NCBI GenBank assembly: GCA_035363115.1
Contig: DAOSEM010000002.1
Span: 434,001 to 498,000 of the forward strand
Direction of reading: 5' to 3'
Length of the DNA stretch: 64,000 bases
Origin: Syntrophales bacterium
Lineage (GTDB): Bacteria > Desulfobacterota > Syntrophia > Syntrophales > PHBD01
Shown piece after piece: positions 27,473 to 36,596 of the stretch (position 1 is the stretch's first letter; the number at the start of each line of letters is the position of its first letter). The notes below the pieces were generated by a model. It ran no database searches and was not told the origin of the DNA. It saw only the letters and a list, made by a program, of their open reading frames with translations. The translations under genes and the position numbers were made by a program.

Positions 27473-28720
27473 TCAGGATTCCGTTTCCTGGAGGGCCAGG
27501 TGGGCGTAGACTTTGGCATTGCCCGTCATGCTGGACAGAAGGGCATATTCGTTCGGCTGGTGGGCCATGTAGCGGCAGCGGCTCCAGACGGCCACGGGAT
27601 ACCCGGCGGCCCGGAAGAAGGCGGCGACGGTGCCGGCCCCCACCCCCCGGGGCTCGGCGGAAACGGCGTACACATCGCGGATGGCCTCCTTGAGGGCGGA
27701 GACGATCGGCGACGAGTGCGGGGTTGCAGGGGGAGACTGGATCCTCTGCACCGATGAGACAGAGATGGAAACACCGAACCCCTTCTCGATTTCATCGGCC
27801 ATGGAGCGGATGACCGTCTCGACTTCGCCAAGGTCGTATTGCGGGAGAACCCGGCAGTCCAGGTAGAAGACGTCTTCACCGGGAATCGTGTTGACGTTGG
27901 GGACGTTGGCATCCTTCCGGGTCGGCTCGAAGGTGCTCCGGGGAGGATTGAAGAGGGGATCGGCGGCTCCGAAACGCTCATGGAGTCCGTTCAGGCGAAC
28001 GACCAAATGGGACGCCGCCCGGAAGGCATTGACGCCCATGTCGGGCCTGCTGGCATGGCATTGCTTCCCGATGGTTGTGATGCAGAGCCAGAGGATGCTC
28101 TTCTCGGCGATCTCGATCAGGGAGCCGTCTTCGTTTCCTGAATCGGGAACCACCAGGAGATCGTCCCTTCGGAAAGGATTTTCAGGACTTTGCAGGATGT
28201 AATCGAGGCCCTTGTGGCTGGCCGTTTCCTCGTCCGACACGAAGGCCAGACCGATGGACGCCTCCGGGGTGATCCCCTCATCGAGGAATGCCTTGGCGGC
28301 GAAGACCGAGGCGACCAAGTCCTGCTGGTTGTCTTCGGTTCCTCTTCCGAAGACCTTGCCGTCATGAACGCGGACCGTGTAGGGATCTCCCTCCCAGAAG
28401 GAGAGTTCGCCCGGCGGAACAATGTCCATGTGTGTCAGGATCCAGACCCGCCGGCTGGTCCGTCCCGGGATCAGAGTTACCAGATTCGGGCGGACGCCGT
28501 CGGATACGCGGTCGTCGGGGGCGTTGATCTCCCGGACCTCCGGGAATCCGTATTCCCCGAGCAGCTCTTTCAGACGCCGCGATTTTTTGTATTCTCCGTC
28601 CCCGCCGTTTTCCGGGGCGAGGGCGGGGATGGCGGTCAACTCGGTCTGGAGGCGGATCATGTCCGCTTCGTAGCGATCGATGCGTGCGGCTATGCGATGG
28701 TAAAGGTCCTGCCGGATCAT
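27473..28720 (-). CDS. M20-family metallopeptidase (ArgE/DapE/peptidase-like)
   Basis: A 415-residue enzyme of the M20 zinc family. The first metal ligands appear in LTHMDIVPPGE (His and the catalytic Asp), followed by GRGTEDNQQD with the bridging Asp. The catalytic Glu pair lies in SDEETAS and further ligands follow in VPDSGNEDGS and near the C-terminus (MAHQPNEY). Such enzymes remove acyl groups or cut di- and tripeptides in the cytoplasm. The substrate (succinyl-diaminopimelate, acetyl-amino acid or dipeptide) cannot be settled from sequence. GGGACAGGA precedes ATG 28720. It stands between the hydrogenase operon and the M16 pair without obvious coupling. Confidence 0.88.
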   Translation of the reverse strand: MIRQDLYHRIAARIDRYEADMIRLQTELTAIPALAPENGGDGEYKKSRRLKELLGEYGFPEVREINAPDDRVSDGVRPNLVTLIPGRTSRRVWILTHMDIVPPGELSFWEGDPYTVRVHDGKVFGRGTEDNQQDLVASVFAAKAFLDEGITPEASIGLAFVSDEETASHKGLDYILQSPENPFRRDDLLVVPDSGNEDGSLIEIAEKSILWLCITTIGKQCHASRPDMGVNAFRAASHLVVRLNGLHERFGAADPLFNPPRSTFEPTRKDANVPNVNTIPGEDVFYLDCRVLPQYDLGEVETVIRSMADEIEKGFGVSISVSSVQRIQSPPATPHSSPIVSALKEAIRDVYAVSAEPRGVGAGTVAAFFRAAGYPVAVWSRCRYMAHQPNEYALLSSMTGNAKVYAHLALQETES

Positions 28721-28876
28721 GGTCGTTTGATTCCTGTCCCTTGAAAGATAAACAGAGCGCGATTACTACCACAGGAACAGACCGGAGGCAAAGAAAACGA
28801 TGGCTGGAAAGGGACCGTCCCCCGCTTGATCGGATCGGGATGCCCTTTCCATCGGATTCGGACGGGGGCATTCCGT

Positions 28877-30310
28877 TTATGGAACCGTCGAAACGTCTCC
28901 GAACGGCTCAAGACCGCCTTCGAATTCACGGGAATTGCCCAGAACGAGGATCGAGGCCCGTCCGGGGTCCAGCCAGCGGTTCGCCGCCCTCTTAAGGTCG
29001 TCAAGGGTGACGCGGCGGATCCGTTCCCGGTAGGTCTCGAGATAATCGGCGGGAAGGCCGTCGAATTCGACGGAGAGGCGGCTCCTGACGATTTGTCCGG
29101 ACGAATGGAATGAAAAGAGGAAGCTGTTGAGCAGGGAATCCTGGGCCAGCTTCAGGTCTTTTTCCGTGAAGGTGCCTTTCCCGCTCTCCCCAATGATTTT
29201 TTCCAGCAGCGACAGAACCGGTATGGCGGTCTTTGTTCCGGTAAAGGCATAGGAGCCGAAGAGTCCGTGGTCCGTGCGGCTCCGGTAAAAGCTGCCCGTG
29301 CTGTAGGCAAGCCCGCGGTCGGTCCGGACCTCCTGGAAGATCCGGGAGAAGAAGCCGCCGCTTCCCAGGAGAAAATCGAGGACCTCGAAGGCGGGAGAGT
29401 CCGGGGCGCCTTTCGGCGGGGCCGGATAGCCGGCGATGACGATGGACTGCGGCGTCTCCTTGGGAACGAGCCGGATTCCGCGCCGTTGGGGAGCGGGTGG
29501 GGGCGTCTCCATCCCGACAGCCTCTGGGGCGGTCCAGGTTCCGAAATGGCGATCGAGGACGGCCTCCGCTTCTTCCCGGGTTATGTCGCCGCTTACGCCA
29601 ATCCAGAGATTGCGCGGGGAGAAGTAGCGCCGGTGCCACTGGACCAGGTCCTTCCGGTGGACGGCGTCGATGGACGCCAGGGAACTCATACGGCCCCAGG
29701 GGCTGTTCCGGTAGAAAAAGCGGTTGAATTCACGGAAGGCCAGGCGCTGGGGATCGTCGGCGATCCTCTGCAGTTCCTCCTTTTTCAGTTCCTTTGCCAG
29801 GCGCAGCCTGTCCTCCTCGAAGACAGGGCTGCGAAGCATGCCGGCGAAGATCGCCATCCCCTCCTCGATGTCCTTTTTCAGGATGGACAGGGTCGCCGTG
29901 ACGGCCTGCGGACCCGCAGCCAAACCGGCTTCGGCGGCCAGGTAGTCCAGGCGTTCATCCACTTCGCGTCCAGGAAGGGAACGGATGCCGCCGGTACGCA
30001 TCACCGTGGCGGTCAGCTCCGCCAGCCCCTCCCTGCCGTCCGGGTCCTGAAGGGACCCCGCCTTCAGAAAGGCCTGGATATTGACGATCGGGACCTCGCG
30101 GTCCTGAAGAAAAAAAACGACGATTCCGTTTTTCAGCCGGAAGCGGTCGGCCCGTGGAACCTCAAATTCCAGCGGCGGATAGGAGAGGCTGTCCGGAGAA
30201 ACGAGAGACGCCGGTGCAGTCCGGCGGGGCTCCGCGCCCGCTGCCGCCACGGGGAAACAGAGAAGAAGGATTGGCACAAACGCAAGCAATACAGCCGGCA
30301 GACGCCTCAT
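28877..30310 (-). CDS. M16-family protein, catalytically inactive partner
   Basis: A 477-residue protein with a signal peptide of about 24 residues and the M16 fold. The zinc motif HxxEH is lost: the place reads GREGLAELTATVM. The Arg/Tyr region of the C-terminal half that helps substrate binding in regulatory chains is kept (DRGLAYSTGSFY). This pattern fits the non-catalytic chain of a heterodimeric M16B peptidase whose active chain is encoded immediately upstream, with a 4-base ATGA overlap. It is expected in the periplasm. The peptide substrates are unknown. Confidence 0.88.
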   Translation of the reverse strand: MRRLPAVLLAFVPILLLCFPVAAAGAEPRRTAPASLVSPDSLSYPPLEFEVPRADRFRLKNGIVVFFLQDREVPIVNIQAFLKAGSLQDPDGREGLAELTATVMRTGGIRSLPGREVDERLDYLAAEAGLAAGPQAVTATLSILKKDIEEGMAIFAGMLRSPVFEEDRLRLAKELKKEELQRIADDPQRLAFREFNRFFYRNSPWGRMSSLASIDAVHRKDLVQWHRRYFSPRNLWIGVSGDITREEAEAVLDRHFGTWTAPEAVGMETPPPAPQRRGIRLVPKETPQSIVIAGYPAPPKGAPDSPAFEVLDFLLGSGGFFSRIFQEVRTDRGLAYSTGSFYRSRTDHGLFGSYAFTGTKTAIPVLSLLEKIIGESGKGTFTEKDLKLAQDSLLNSFLFSFHSSGQIVRSRLSVEFDGLPADYLETYRERIRRVTLDDLKRAANRWLDPGRASILVLGNSREFEGGLEPFGDVSTVP

Positions 30311-31806
30311 CGTTTTTTCTCCAGCACGGCCACGGTGCGATTATCCGGGATCAGGTACGTCCGGGCAACCCGCTGGACGTCCTCAGCGGTGATCCGGTCG
30401 ATGGCCTTCAGGTGTCCGGTGATATACCGCCAGTCGCCGGCAACGGCCTCGTAATAGGACAGCCTGCTTGCCATTCCCTCGTTGGATGCAAGCTCCCGGA
30501 TGGAATCAGCCCGCATCCGGTTCTTCACTTTTGCCAGTTCCTTTTCCGGTACCGGCTCCTCCTGGAGCCTGGCGATTTCCGCATAGACGGCTTTCTCCAG
30601 CGCTTCCGGCGAATGCGGCTCCCGGGGCGTTCCGAAGAACGCGAACAGGTTCGGATACCGGGAGCCGGGCAGGCTGCTCGATGCGGCCGCGCTTTCCGCC
30701 ACTCCTTTTTCCTCGACCAGGTTCCTGTAGAACCGGGACGTCCGGCCCCGGGAAAGCAGCGCCTCGATGACGTCGAAGACATAGTCGTCGTAATGGGGAA
30801 GCGCCGGCTTGTGCCAACCGATCATGAGCTGTGGACGGGCGTCGAAATGCACCCGGATCCTCCGTTCGCCCTTCTGGGGAGGTTCCTCCGTGAGGCGGCC
30901 GGGGGGAATCTCCTGCCTGGGAATGTCTCCGAAGTACCGCTCGATCAGGCGGAAGACCTCGTCCGGGCGGATTCGACCGACGACGGCGATGACGGTGTTG
31001 TTCGGGGCATGGTGATGGAGCAGGAAAGACTGCAGCACCGCGGGATCGAGGAAAGCGATGTCGGAAGGCCAGCCGAGGATCGGTCTCCTGTAGGGATGGG
31101 AGATGAAGGCGGCAGCCATGAAGCGCTCGTAGAGGAGGCCCTCCGGGTCCGCATCGGTACGCTGCCGGCGCTCCTCCTGAACCACGTCGCGCTCGGAGTA
31201 GAACTCGCGGAACACCGGCCGGATCATGCGGTCCGATTCGATCCTGGCCCAGAGCTCGATGCGGTTCATAGGAAGGCTGACGTGATAGGTGGTCACGTCC
31301 TGTCCCGTGGAGGCGTTGAGGCTCACGCCGCCGTTCATGGTGTAGAGCCGGTCGATTTCATTCGAACGGAACGTTTTCCGATGGCGCGACTGCTGGTCTT
31401 GCAAACGGGCGGACAGGGCCTTCAATTTTTCCGCGTCGGCCCGATTCCCCCGGGCACGCTCCCGATCAAGCTCTCGTCCCGTCTGGAGGATCCGCTCCAG
31501 AAGCTCCGCATCCGCGGCCCGATCCAGGGGACCGATGGACTCGGTGCCCTTGAAGAGCATGTGCTCCAGCAGGTGCGCGGCTCCTGTGCCGCTGTCGGGA
31601 TCGTCGACCGCCCCGGCCTTGTAGCGGATGTAGAGCGATACAGTAGGACTCAGGGGGCGCTCCAGAAGAAGAACCGTCAGCCCGTTGGGCAGAACCCTGC
31701 GGATGACCCTGTCTTCCAGGTCCTGGCCGTGGGCGATGCTTCCGCAGAAAAGCAGGCCCGCAAGGACAAAGAGAAAAAGGTGTCTTTCAGGCGTCTTCTT
31801 CATCAT
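30307..31806 (-). CDS. M16-family zinc peptidase, catalytic chain
   Basis: A 499-residue protein with an N-terminal signal peptide (about residues 9-28, ending near AHG). The zinc site HLLEH is at residues 78-82 and a downstream YSERDVVQEERR stretch provides the third ligand region. It is thus the active chain of the pair. Together with the inactive chain it should form a clamshell that degrades short peptides in the periplasm. It overlaps the small membrane protein gene upstream by 20 bases. Confidence 0.9.
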   Translation of the reverse strand: MMKKTPERHLFLFVLAGLLFCGSIAHGQDLEDRVIRRVLPNGLTVLLLERPLSPTVSLYIRYKAGAVDDPDSGTGAAHLLEHMLFKGTESIGPLDRAADAELLERILQTGRELDRERARGNRADAEKLKALSARLQDQQSRHRKTFRSNEIDRLYTMNGGVSLNASTGQDVTTYHVSLPMNRIELWARIESDRMIRPVFREFYSERDVVQEERRQRTDADPEGLLYERFMAAAFISHPYRRPILGWPSDIAFLDPAVLQSFLLHHHAPNNTVIAVVGRIRPDEVFRLIERYFGDIPRQEIPPGRLTEEPPQKGERRIRVHFDARPQLMIGWHKPALPHYDDYVFDVIEALLSRGRTSRFYRNLVEEKGVAESAAASSSLPGSRYPNLFAFFGTPREPHSPEALEKAVYAEIARLQEEPVPEKELAKVKNRMRADSIRELASNEGMASRLSYYEAVAGDWRYITGHLKAIDRITAEDVQRVARTYLIPDNRTVAVLEKKR

Positions 31807-32035
31807 GGTCTCTGCCTTTCCTGGCCCGGAAATAAGCGTGTATCTGCAGGATCGGGTACAGAAGCCCCACCATGCTGATTAGGATGATAAAATTGGAGGA
31901 GAAGAAATAAACGATAAACAGGTGGGCGTCCCGGAGACGATAGGCTCCAACGAGGGTATCGATTCCAAAGGCGAGAAAGAATGCCGATCCTAGTGCGATG
32001 ATTGCGTTTCTGATCCACCAGCGGGGTGTTCCCAT
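31787..32035 (-). CDS. Small two-helix membrane protein, unknown
   Basis: An 82-residue protein with two hydrophobic segments (about residues 8-30 and 39-65) and a charged C-terminus rich in Arg, Asp and Glu. I recognise no family. The start at ATG 32035 has no strong ribosome site. The gene overlaps the M16 catalytic chain by 20 bases and follows etfA by 36 bases, so it may link the two groups in one transcript. Confidence 0.55.
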   Translation of the reverse strand: MGTPRWWIRNAIIALGSAFFLAFGIDTLVGAYRLRDAHLFIVYFFSSNFIILISMVGLLYPILQIHAYFRARKGRDHDEEDA

Positions 32036-32071
32036 GAATGCGCCTCTCTGTTCCTTCGCTCGTCCGGCTTT

Positions 32072-33034
32072 TCAGGAAGACGCCGCTTCCTTCAATGCCT
32101 GAAGGAGGCGGGGAAGGACCGCATAGAGGTCACCGACGACGCCCAGGTCGGCTGCGGCAAAAATTGGTGCCTGCTCGTCGCGGTTGACGGCGCAGACGAC
32201 CTTGGCGCCGCGGATCCCCGTCAGGTGCTGGACCTGGCCGGAGACGCCGATGCCGATGTAAACGTCCGGTTTGACCTGGATGCCCGAGAGGCCGATGCAG
32301 AGGTCTTCCGGGAGCCAGTGCATTTCCTCCGACAGCGGCCTTGTGCAGGCCAGGGCCCCTCCCAGGGCATCGGCCAGCTCGCGTGCGAGGGCGAGATCCT
32401 CCCGTTTTTCGAAACCGCGGCCGGCGCAGACGACGACCTTCGACGCCGAAATATCCTGCTCCAGCCGTTGCCGGGGCTTCCGTTCCTGCACGGCGACCGG
32501 TGAAGCCGGCGGGGGCATGAGATGCCGGATCCGGGGCTCCCGGCCCGGATTTCCCGGGCCCGCCCGGAACGTACCCGGGGGAACGGCCGCCAGGACGGGG
32601 AAGGCGAGAGGAGCAATCCGTTGAACCGCTGCACCTCCGTAGAGGAGCCGCTCCATCTCCAGAGTTTTGGATTCCTTGTCCCAGTGGAGGGAGATGCATC
32701 CGCTGCAGAGTCCGGCGTCCAGGCCTGCGGCGATCTGGGCCGCCAGGTCCTTGCCGCGGGCCGTGGCGGCGAAGAGGAGCAGGTCCGGCCGTTCCTGCCG
32801 AGCATCCACCAGAATGGCTGGTGCATAGGCCTCGAGGGGCTGATCTTCGGCCAGGGCCGGCAGCATCAGCACTTCGTCGGCGCCGCCTGCGCCCAGTTCA
32901 TCCGGAGCGGGGCCGCCGGGCCAGGAAAAGGCGGTAAGTTCCCCGCCCATTCCGGCATCGACGAGGCTCTGAGCCGCATGGAGAAGTTCCAGGGCCTGCC
33001 CTGCATGTTCCGCGAAAATCCAGATTCCTGCCAT
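32072..33034 (-). CDS. etfA: Electron transfer flavoprotein alpha subunit
   Basis: A 320-residue EtfA. The C-terminal FAD domain is well conserved: GRGFEKREDLALARELA, then IQVKPDVYIGIGVSGQVQH, CAVNRDEQAPIF and ADLGVVGDLY. ETF takes electrons from acyl-CoA dehydrogenases and passes them to a membrane quinone reductase or a bifurcating partner. With etfB and acd upstream in the same operon, it serves beta-oxidation. AAGGGGAC precedes ATG 33034, and 12 bases separate it from etfB. The domain lacks extra FeS motifs. Confidence 0.94.
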   Translation of the reverse strand: MAGIWIFAEHAGQALELLHAAQSLVDAGMGGELTAFSWPGGPAPDELGAGGADEVLMLPALAEDQPLEAYAPAILVDARQERPDLLLFAATARGKDLAAQIAAGLDAGLCSGCISLHWDKESKTLEMERLLYGGAAVQRIAPLAFPVLAAVPPGTFRAGPGNPGREPRIRHLMPPPASPVAVQERKPRQRLEQDISASKVVVCAGRGFEKREDLALARELADALGGALACTRPLSEEMHWLPEDLCIGLSGIQVKPDVYIGIGVSGQVQHLTGIRGAKVVCAVNRDEQAPIFAAADLGVVGDLYAVLPRLLQALKEAASS

Positions 33035-33046
33035 GGCAAGTCCCCT

Positions 33047-33814
33047 TTATAGGAGAATCCCTTTTTGCCGGAGCGCCCCGACGAAGCGGCTGATTTCCGG
33101 TCCGTCATTTCCGAAACGCTCACATTGACGTTCCAGTCTTGATGCCGTCAGCGACACGGTGCGGAAATGCGCTTCCGGCAATCCGGACAGTTCCTCCCTG
33201 CCGATCGTGACGACGGGTTTGCGGGAGGCCGAAAGGGTGTCTTTTACACCGGGGATCCTGGGGACGTTGATGTCTGGAAGGACCGTCACGACGGCGGGAA
33301 GTGGGGCGGAAACCCGTTCGATGCCGTCCTCCAGACGCCGTTCGGCCAACAGACGCCCGTCCTCCAGGTCGATCCTTTGAACAAAGGAAATGCAGGGGAT
33401 GCCCAGACGCTCCGCCAGGCGGATTCCCACCTGCTGGTCGTAACGGTCGCTCGATCCTTCCCCGCAGAGGATCAGATCGAAATTCCCGATGCGGCTCCGG
33501 ATGACCTCGGCCAGGATGCCTGCCGTTTCGGGGGCGCCGATATCGCCGAATGAGGCGTCGGCGACAAAGAAGGCCTGGTCGGCGCCCCGGGAGAGGGCGT
33601 CCTTGACGCCCTTGGTCGCCTCGGGGATGCCCACGGTCACGGCGGCAATGGAGCCCCCGGCCGCTTCCTTCAGGCGGGCCGCCTCTTCCAGGGCGTTGCG
33701 GTCATAATCGCTGATCTTGTAACTGACCGAAGAAAGGTCCAGTTCTCCTGCGGAGGTCCGCCGGATGTACGCCTCATCGACGACCCACTTGAAACAGGCA
33801 ACCAGGACTGGCAT
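33047..33814 (-). CDS. etfB: Electron transfer flavoprotein beta subunit
   Basis: A 255-residue EtfB. I choose ATG 33814 over the ATG at 33820 because the GGAGG site is correctly spaced (about 8 bases) only for the former. The nucleotide-binding fold includes CFKWVVDEAYIRR near the start, SDYDRNALEEAARLKE and a CGEGSSDRYDQQVG loop typical of the family. Pairing with EtfA completes the flavoprotein. Whether it binds AMP or a second FAD, as bifurcating ETFs do, cannot be read with confidence here. Confidence 0.93.
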   Translation of the reverse strand: MPVLVACFKWVVDEAYIRRTSAGELDLSSVSYKISDYDRNALEEAARLKEAAGGSIAAVTVGIPEATKGVKDALSRGADQAFFVADASFGDIGAPETAGILAEVIRSRIGNFDLILCGEGSSDRYDQQVGIRLAERLGIPCISFVQRIDLEDGRLLAERRLEDGIERVSAPLPAVVTVLPDINVPRIPGVKDTLSASRKPVVTIGREELSGLPEAHFRTVSLTASRLERQCERFGNDGPEISRFVGALRQKGILL

Positions 33815-33854
33815 CCTCATCCCCTCCGTCCGGCCGATTTCGATCCTTCGTTTC

Positions 33855-34994
33855 CTAACGGAGTACGTTTCCGGAGATCACCATCCGCTGGGCCTCCGAC
33901 GTACCCTCGTAGATCTCGGTGATCTTGGCGTCCCGCATGAGGCGCTCCACCTTGGCACCCTTGCAGTACCCGTATCCCCCGTGGATCTGAACGGCCTTGA
34001 TCGTGTGCTTCATGGCGGCCTCGGCGGCGAACAGCTTGGCCATGGAGGCCTCCTTGCTGAAGGGCTGCTTCTGGTCTTTCAGCCAGGCGGCGGCATACGT
34101 GAGATAGCGGGCGGCGGACAGGTCCGTCGCCATGTCGGCGATCATCCATGAAATGGCCTGGTGACGGGCGATGGGAGTTCCGAACTGGACGCGCTCCTTG
34201 CCGTACTTGATCGATTCGTCCAGGGCCGCCTGCAGGATTCCAACGGACTGGGCCGCGATCCCGACGCGCCCGTGGTCGAACCCCGTCATGGCCATGGCCA
34301 TGCCGTTTCCTTCCTTTCCCAGCAGGTTTTCCTTCGGGACCCGGCAGTCCTTGAAGACCATCTCGGAAGTCTGGGAGGAGCGGAGACCCATCTTGTCAAA
34401 GTGCTCCCCCGCCTTCATCCCGGCGGTCTCCTTGGAAACGATGAAGGTGCTCATGCCCTTGCGGCCCGCGGCCTTGTCCGTCCAGGCGAAGACCAGGTAG
34501 GTATCGCCCGTGGGGCCGTTGGAGGTGAAGGTCTTCGTGCCATTGATCACGTAATCGTTTCCGTCCGCCACGGCCATGGTCGTGGCCGCCATGACGTCCG
34601 TTCCGGCCCCGGGCTCCGTCAGGACGAACGCGCCCAGATCCCGGCCCCTGGCCATGGGGACGAGGAACTTCTTCTTCTGTTCTTCGCTGCCGAAGAGGTT
34701 GATCAGCATGCAGGCAATGCCGACGTGGATGGACACGGTGAACCCGGTGGACGAGCAAGACCGGGAAAGCTCCTCCACGGCCACCGTATGGGTCAGATAA
34801 TCCGCACCGGCTCCGCCGTATTCCTGGGGAATGGGAATCCCCATCCAATCCCCCTCGGCGAGCTGCCGGAACAGCTCCACGGGATGCCGGCTGTTCTCGT
34901 CGATCTCGGCGGCGATGGGATCAACGTACTTCTCGGCGAATTCCCTCATGTTCTTGCGAATGAGTTCCTGCTCTTCCGTAAGTCTGAAATCCAT
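33855..34994 (-). CDS. Acyl-CoA dehydrogenase (short-chain/butyryl-CoA type)
   Basis: A 379-residue acyl-CoA dehydrogenase. The start is ATG 34994 (DFRLTEEQELIRKNM), with AAGGAGG upstream. FAD and substrate motifs are standard: FVLTEPGAGTD, and KITEIYEGTSEAQR, whose Glu (about 368) is the catalytic base. It oxidises an acyl-CoA to the 2,3-enoyl-CoA and donates electrons to the ETF encoded just downstream (40 bases). The order acd-etfB-etfA on one strand fits a dedicated beta-oxidation unit, as expected in a syntrophic fatty- or aromatic-acid degrader. Chain-length preference is not decidable. Confidence 0.94.
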   Translation of the reverse strand: MDFRLTEEQELIRKNMREFAEKYVDPIAAEIDENSRHPVELFRQLAEGDWMGIPIPQEYGGAGADYLTHTVAVEELSRSCSSTGFTVSIHVGIACMLINLFGSEEQKKKFLVPMARGRDLGAFVLTEPGAGTDVMAATTMAVADGNDYVINGTKTFTSNGPTGDTYLVFAWTDKAAGRKGMSTFIVSKETAGMKAGEHFDKMGLRSSQTSEMVFKDCRVPKENLLGKEGNGMAMAMTGFDHGRVGIAAQSVGILQAALDESIKYGKERVQFGTPIARHQAISWMIADMATDLSAARYLTYAAAWLKDQKQPFSKEASMAKLFAAEAAMKHTIKAVQIHGGYGYCKGAKVERLMRDAKITEIYEGTSEAQRMVISGNVLR

Positions 34995-35280
34995 GATCGC
35001 CCTCCTTCGATGGGATTTTTCAGGACCGGAAGCGGTCGTCCCGTGGGCTCCGGCAGGGACAACGCGCCGGATCGGGATTTGCCGTTTCGTTTCTGTCACC
35101 TAACAGGTGACGGTTTTTTTTTCAACCGGCAATGAGGACGTTGCGTTCCCGGAACGGCGGGAAGAAGCGAATCCCGGCGGGCTCGGACGGGAAGCCGTTT
35201 TCTGGAGCCCTGGGAGAAAGGGGAGGATATTCCCTCTGCGAATATGGTAGAGAACGGCCCTGAAAGGAAGAAACCATCCC

Positions 35281-36438
35281 GTGGCGAGGAATGAAGCGAT
35301 GTTTGAGATGACCGTGGAACTGGAGGCGTTTCGGGAGACCGTGCGGAAGATGGCGGAGGAGGTACTCGCTTCCCGAGCCCTGGATCTGGACGAGAAGGGC
35401 GAGTTCCCCCGGGATCTGCTTCCTTCCCTGGTGTCCCTGGGAATCATCGGTGCCACGACTGCTGCGGATGTCGGCGGCTCGGCGATGGGTTACGTGGCGG
35501 GTCTGATCGCCGCCGAGGAGATCTCTCGTGTCTATCCCTCCCTCGCCTTCTTTCTGGAGGGAACGCAGGCTCCCGTTCATGCCCTGGAACACTATGGAAA
35601 CGACAGGCAGCGGGTCCGTTATCTGGCACCCGTCATCCGGGGCAGGAAGATCGTCTGCCTGGCGGCCACGGAGCCGACCGGCGGATCGGACATGGCCAAC
35701 CTCGGCACGGAGGCCGTGCGGGATGGAAATGCGTACCGGGTCCGGGGCCGAAAGGTCTACATCACCAACGGCGGCATCGCGGACATCTGCCTGCTTCTCG
35801 TCCGGACGGGAAACCGCGCCAGCATGCTGGCCGTGGAAAAGAAGACGGCCGGCTTCAGCATCGGGCGGAGGGAGATCCAGACGGGGTTCCGATCCGTCCC
35901 GATCAGCGAACTCGTTTTCGAGGACTGCAGGGTCCCCGTGGGTAACCTGATCGGCAGGGAAGGAGATGGGCATGCCATTGCGCTGTCCAGTTTCATCGTT
36001 TCCCGTCCGATCATCGGGGCCATCGGCCTCGGCATAGCTGAAGGCGCGTTCGAGATTGCGCTCCGTTTCGCCCGGGAGCGGGTCCTGTACGGAAGGCCGA
36101 TCAGCCGGCTGCAGCACATCCAGTTCATGCTGGCGGAAATGGAAACGGAGATCGAGAAGGCCCGTTGGGTTGTGTATTATCCAGGAGCGGCGCTGGATCG
36201 GGGACTCCCGCCGCGCCGGGTCGGCAAATGGGCGGCCCGGGCCAAGGCCGTAGGCGCCGAGACGGCCTTATGGGTCACCCAGAAGGCCATGCAGATCCTG
36301 GGAGGGCAGGGAGTGAATCCCCAGTCCCACCTGCCCAGGCTTCTCAACGATGCCCTGGAGCTCTTCCCCGCCTCCGGAACGGTGGAGGTCATGAAAATCA
36401 TTCAGGCCACGGAGATCCTCCGCAAGGCAAGATCCTGA
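35281..36438 (+). CDS. Acyl-CoA dehydrogenase-family protein lacking the usual catalytic Glu
   Basis: A 385-residue member of the acyl-CoA dehydrogenase family, divergent from acd-etfBA. The start is GTG 35281 (AAGGAAG upstream) or ATG 35299. Cofactor motifs are kept: CLAATEPTGGSDMANLG, FARERVLYGRPISRLQ and MQILGGQGVN. Where most short- and medium-chain enzymes read YEGT, it reads FPASGT, so the catalytic Glu is missing. The alternative isovaleryl-type position reads FIVSRP, also without Glu. It may be a specialised dehydrogenase or decarboxylating relative, or a non-catalytic paralogue. It ends convergent with a radical SAM gene. Confidence 0.85.
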   Translation: MARNEAMFEMTVELEAFRETVRKMAEEVLASRALDLDEKGEFPRDLLPSLVSLGIIGATTAADVGGSAMGYVAGLIAAEEISRVYPSLAFFLEGTQAPVHALEHYGNDRQRVRYLAPVIRGRKIVCLAATEPTGGSDMANLGTEAVRDGNAYRVRGRKVYITNGGIADICLLLVRTGNRASMLAVEKKTAGFSIGRREIQTGFRSVPISELVFEDCRVPVGNLIGREGDGHAIALSSFIVSRPIIGAIGLGIAEGAFEIALRFARERVLYGRPISRLQHIQFMLAEMETEIEKARWVVYYPGAALDRGLPPRRVGKWAARAKAVGAETALWVTQKAMQILGGQGVNPQSHLPRLLNDALELFPASGTVEVMKIIQATEILRKARS

Positions 36439-36535
36439 CCGTTCCGCTCCTGCCGTGGAGGGCGACTTGCCGTGCCGGCCGGAGTCGCCGGCGAACGTCC
36501 ATTCTGTTGCAGCCCGAGAGCGGGACATTTCCTTT

Positions 36536-36570
36536 CCGGCCTCGATGTATTTTCATTCCCGAGGGGCCGG
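36536..36570. terminator. Inverted repeat between convergent genes
   Basis: CCGGCCTCG (36536-36544) pairs with CGAGGGGCCGG (36560-36570) apart from two unpaired bases, around a T-rich loop. It lies between the ends of the acyl-CoA dehydrogenase and radical SAM genes. No T tract follows, so its role as terminator is only likely from position. Confidence 0.4.
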
Positions 36571-36596
36571 ATTCCTTCCGATCCGGACCTTTCCCG

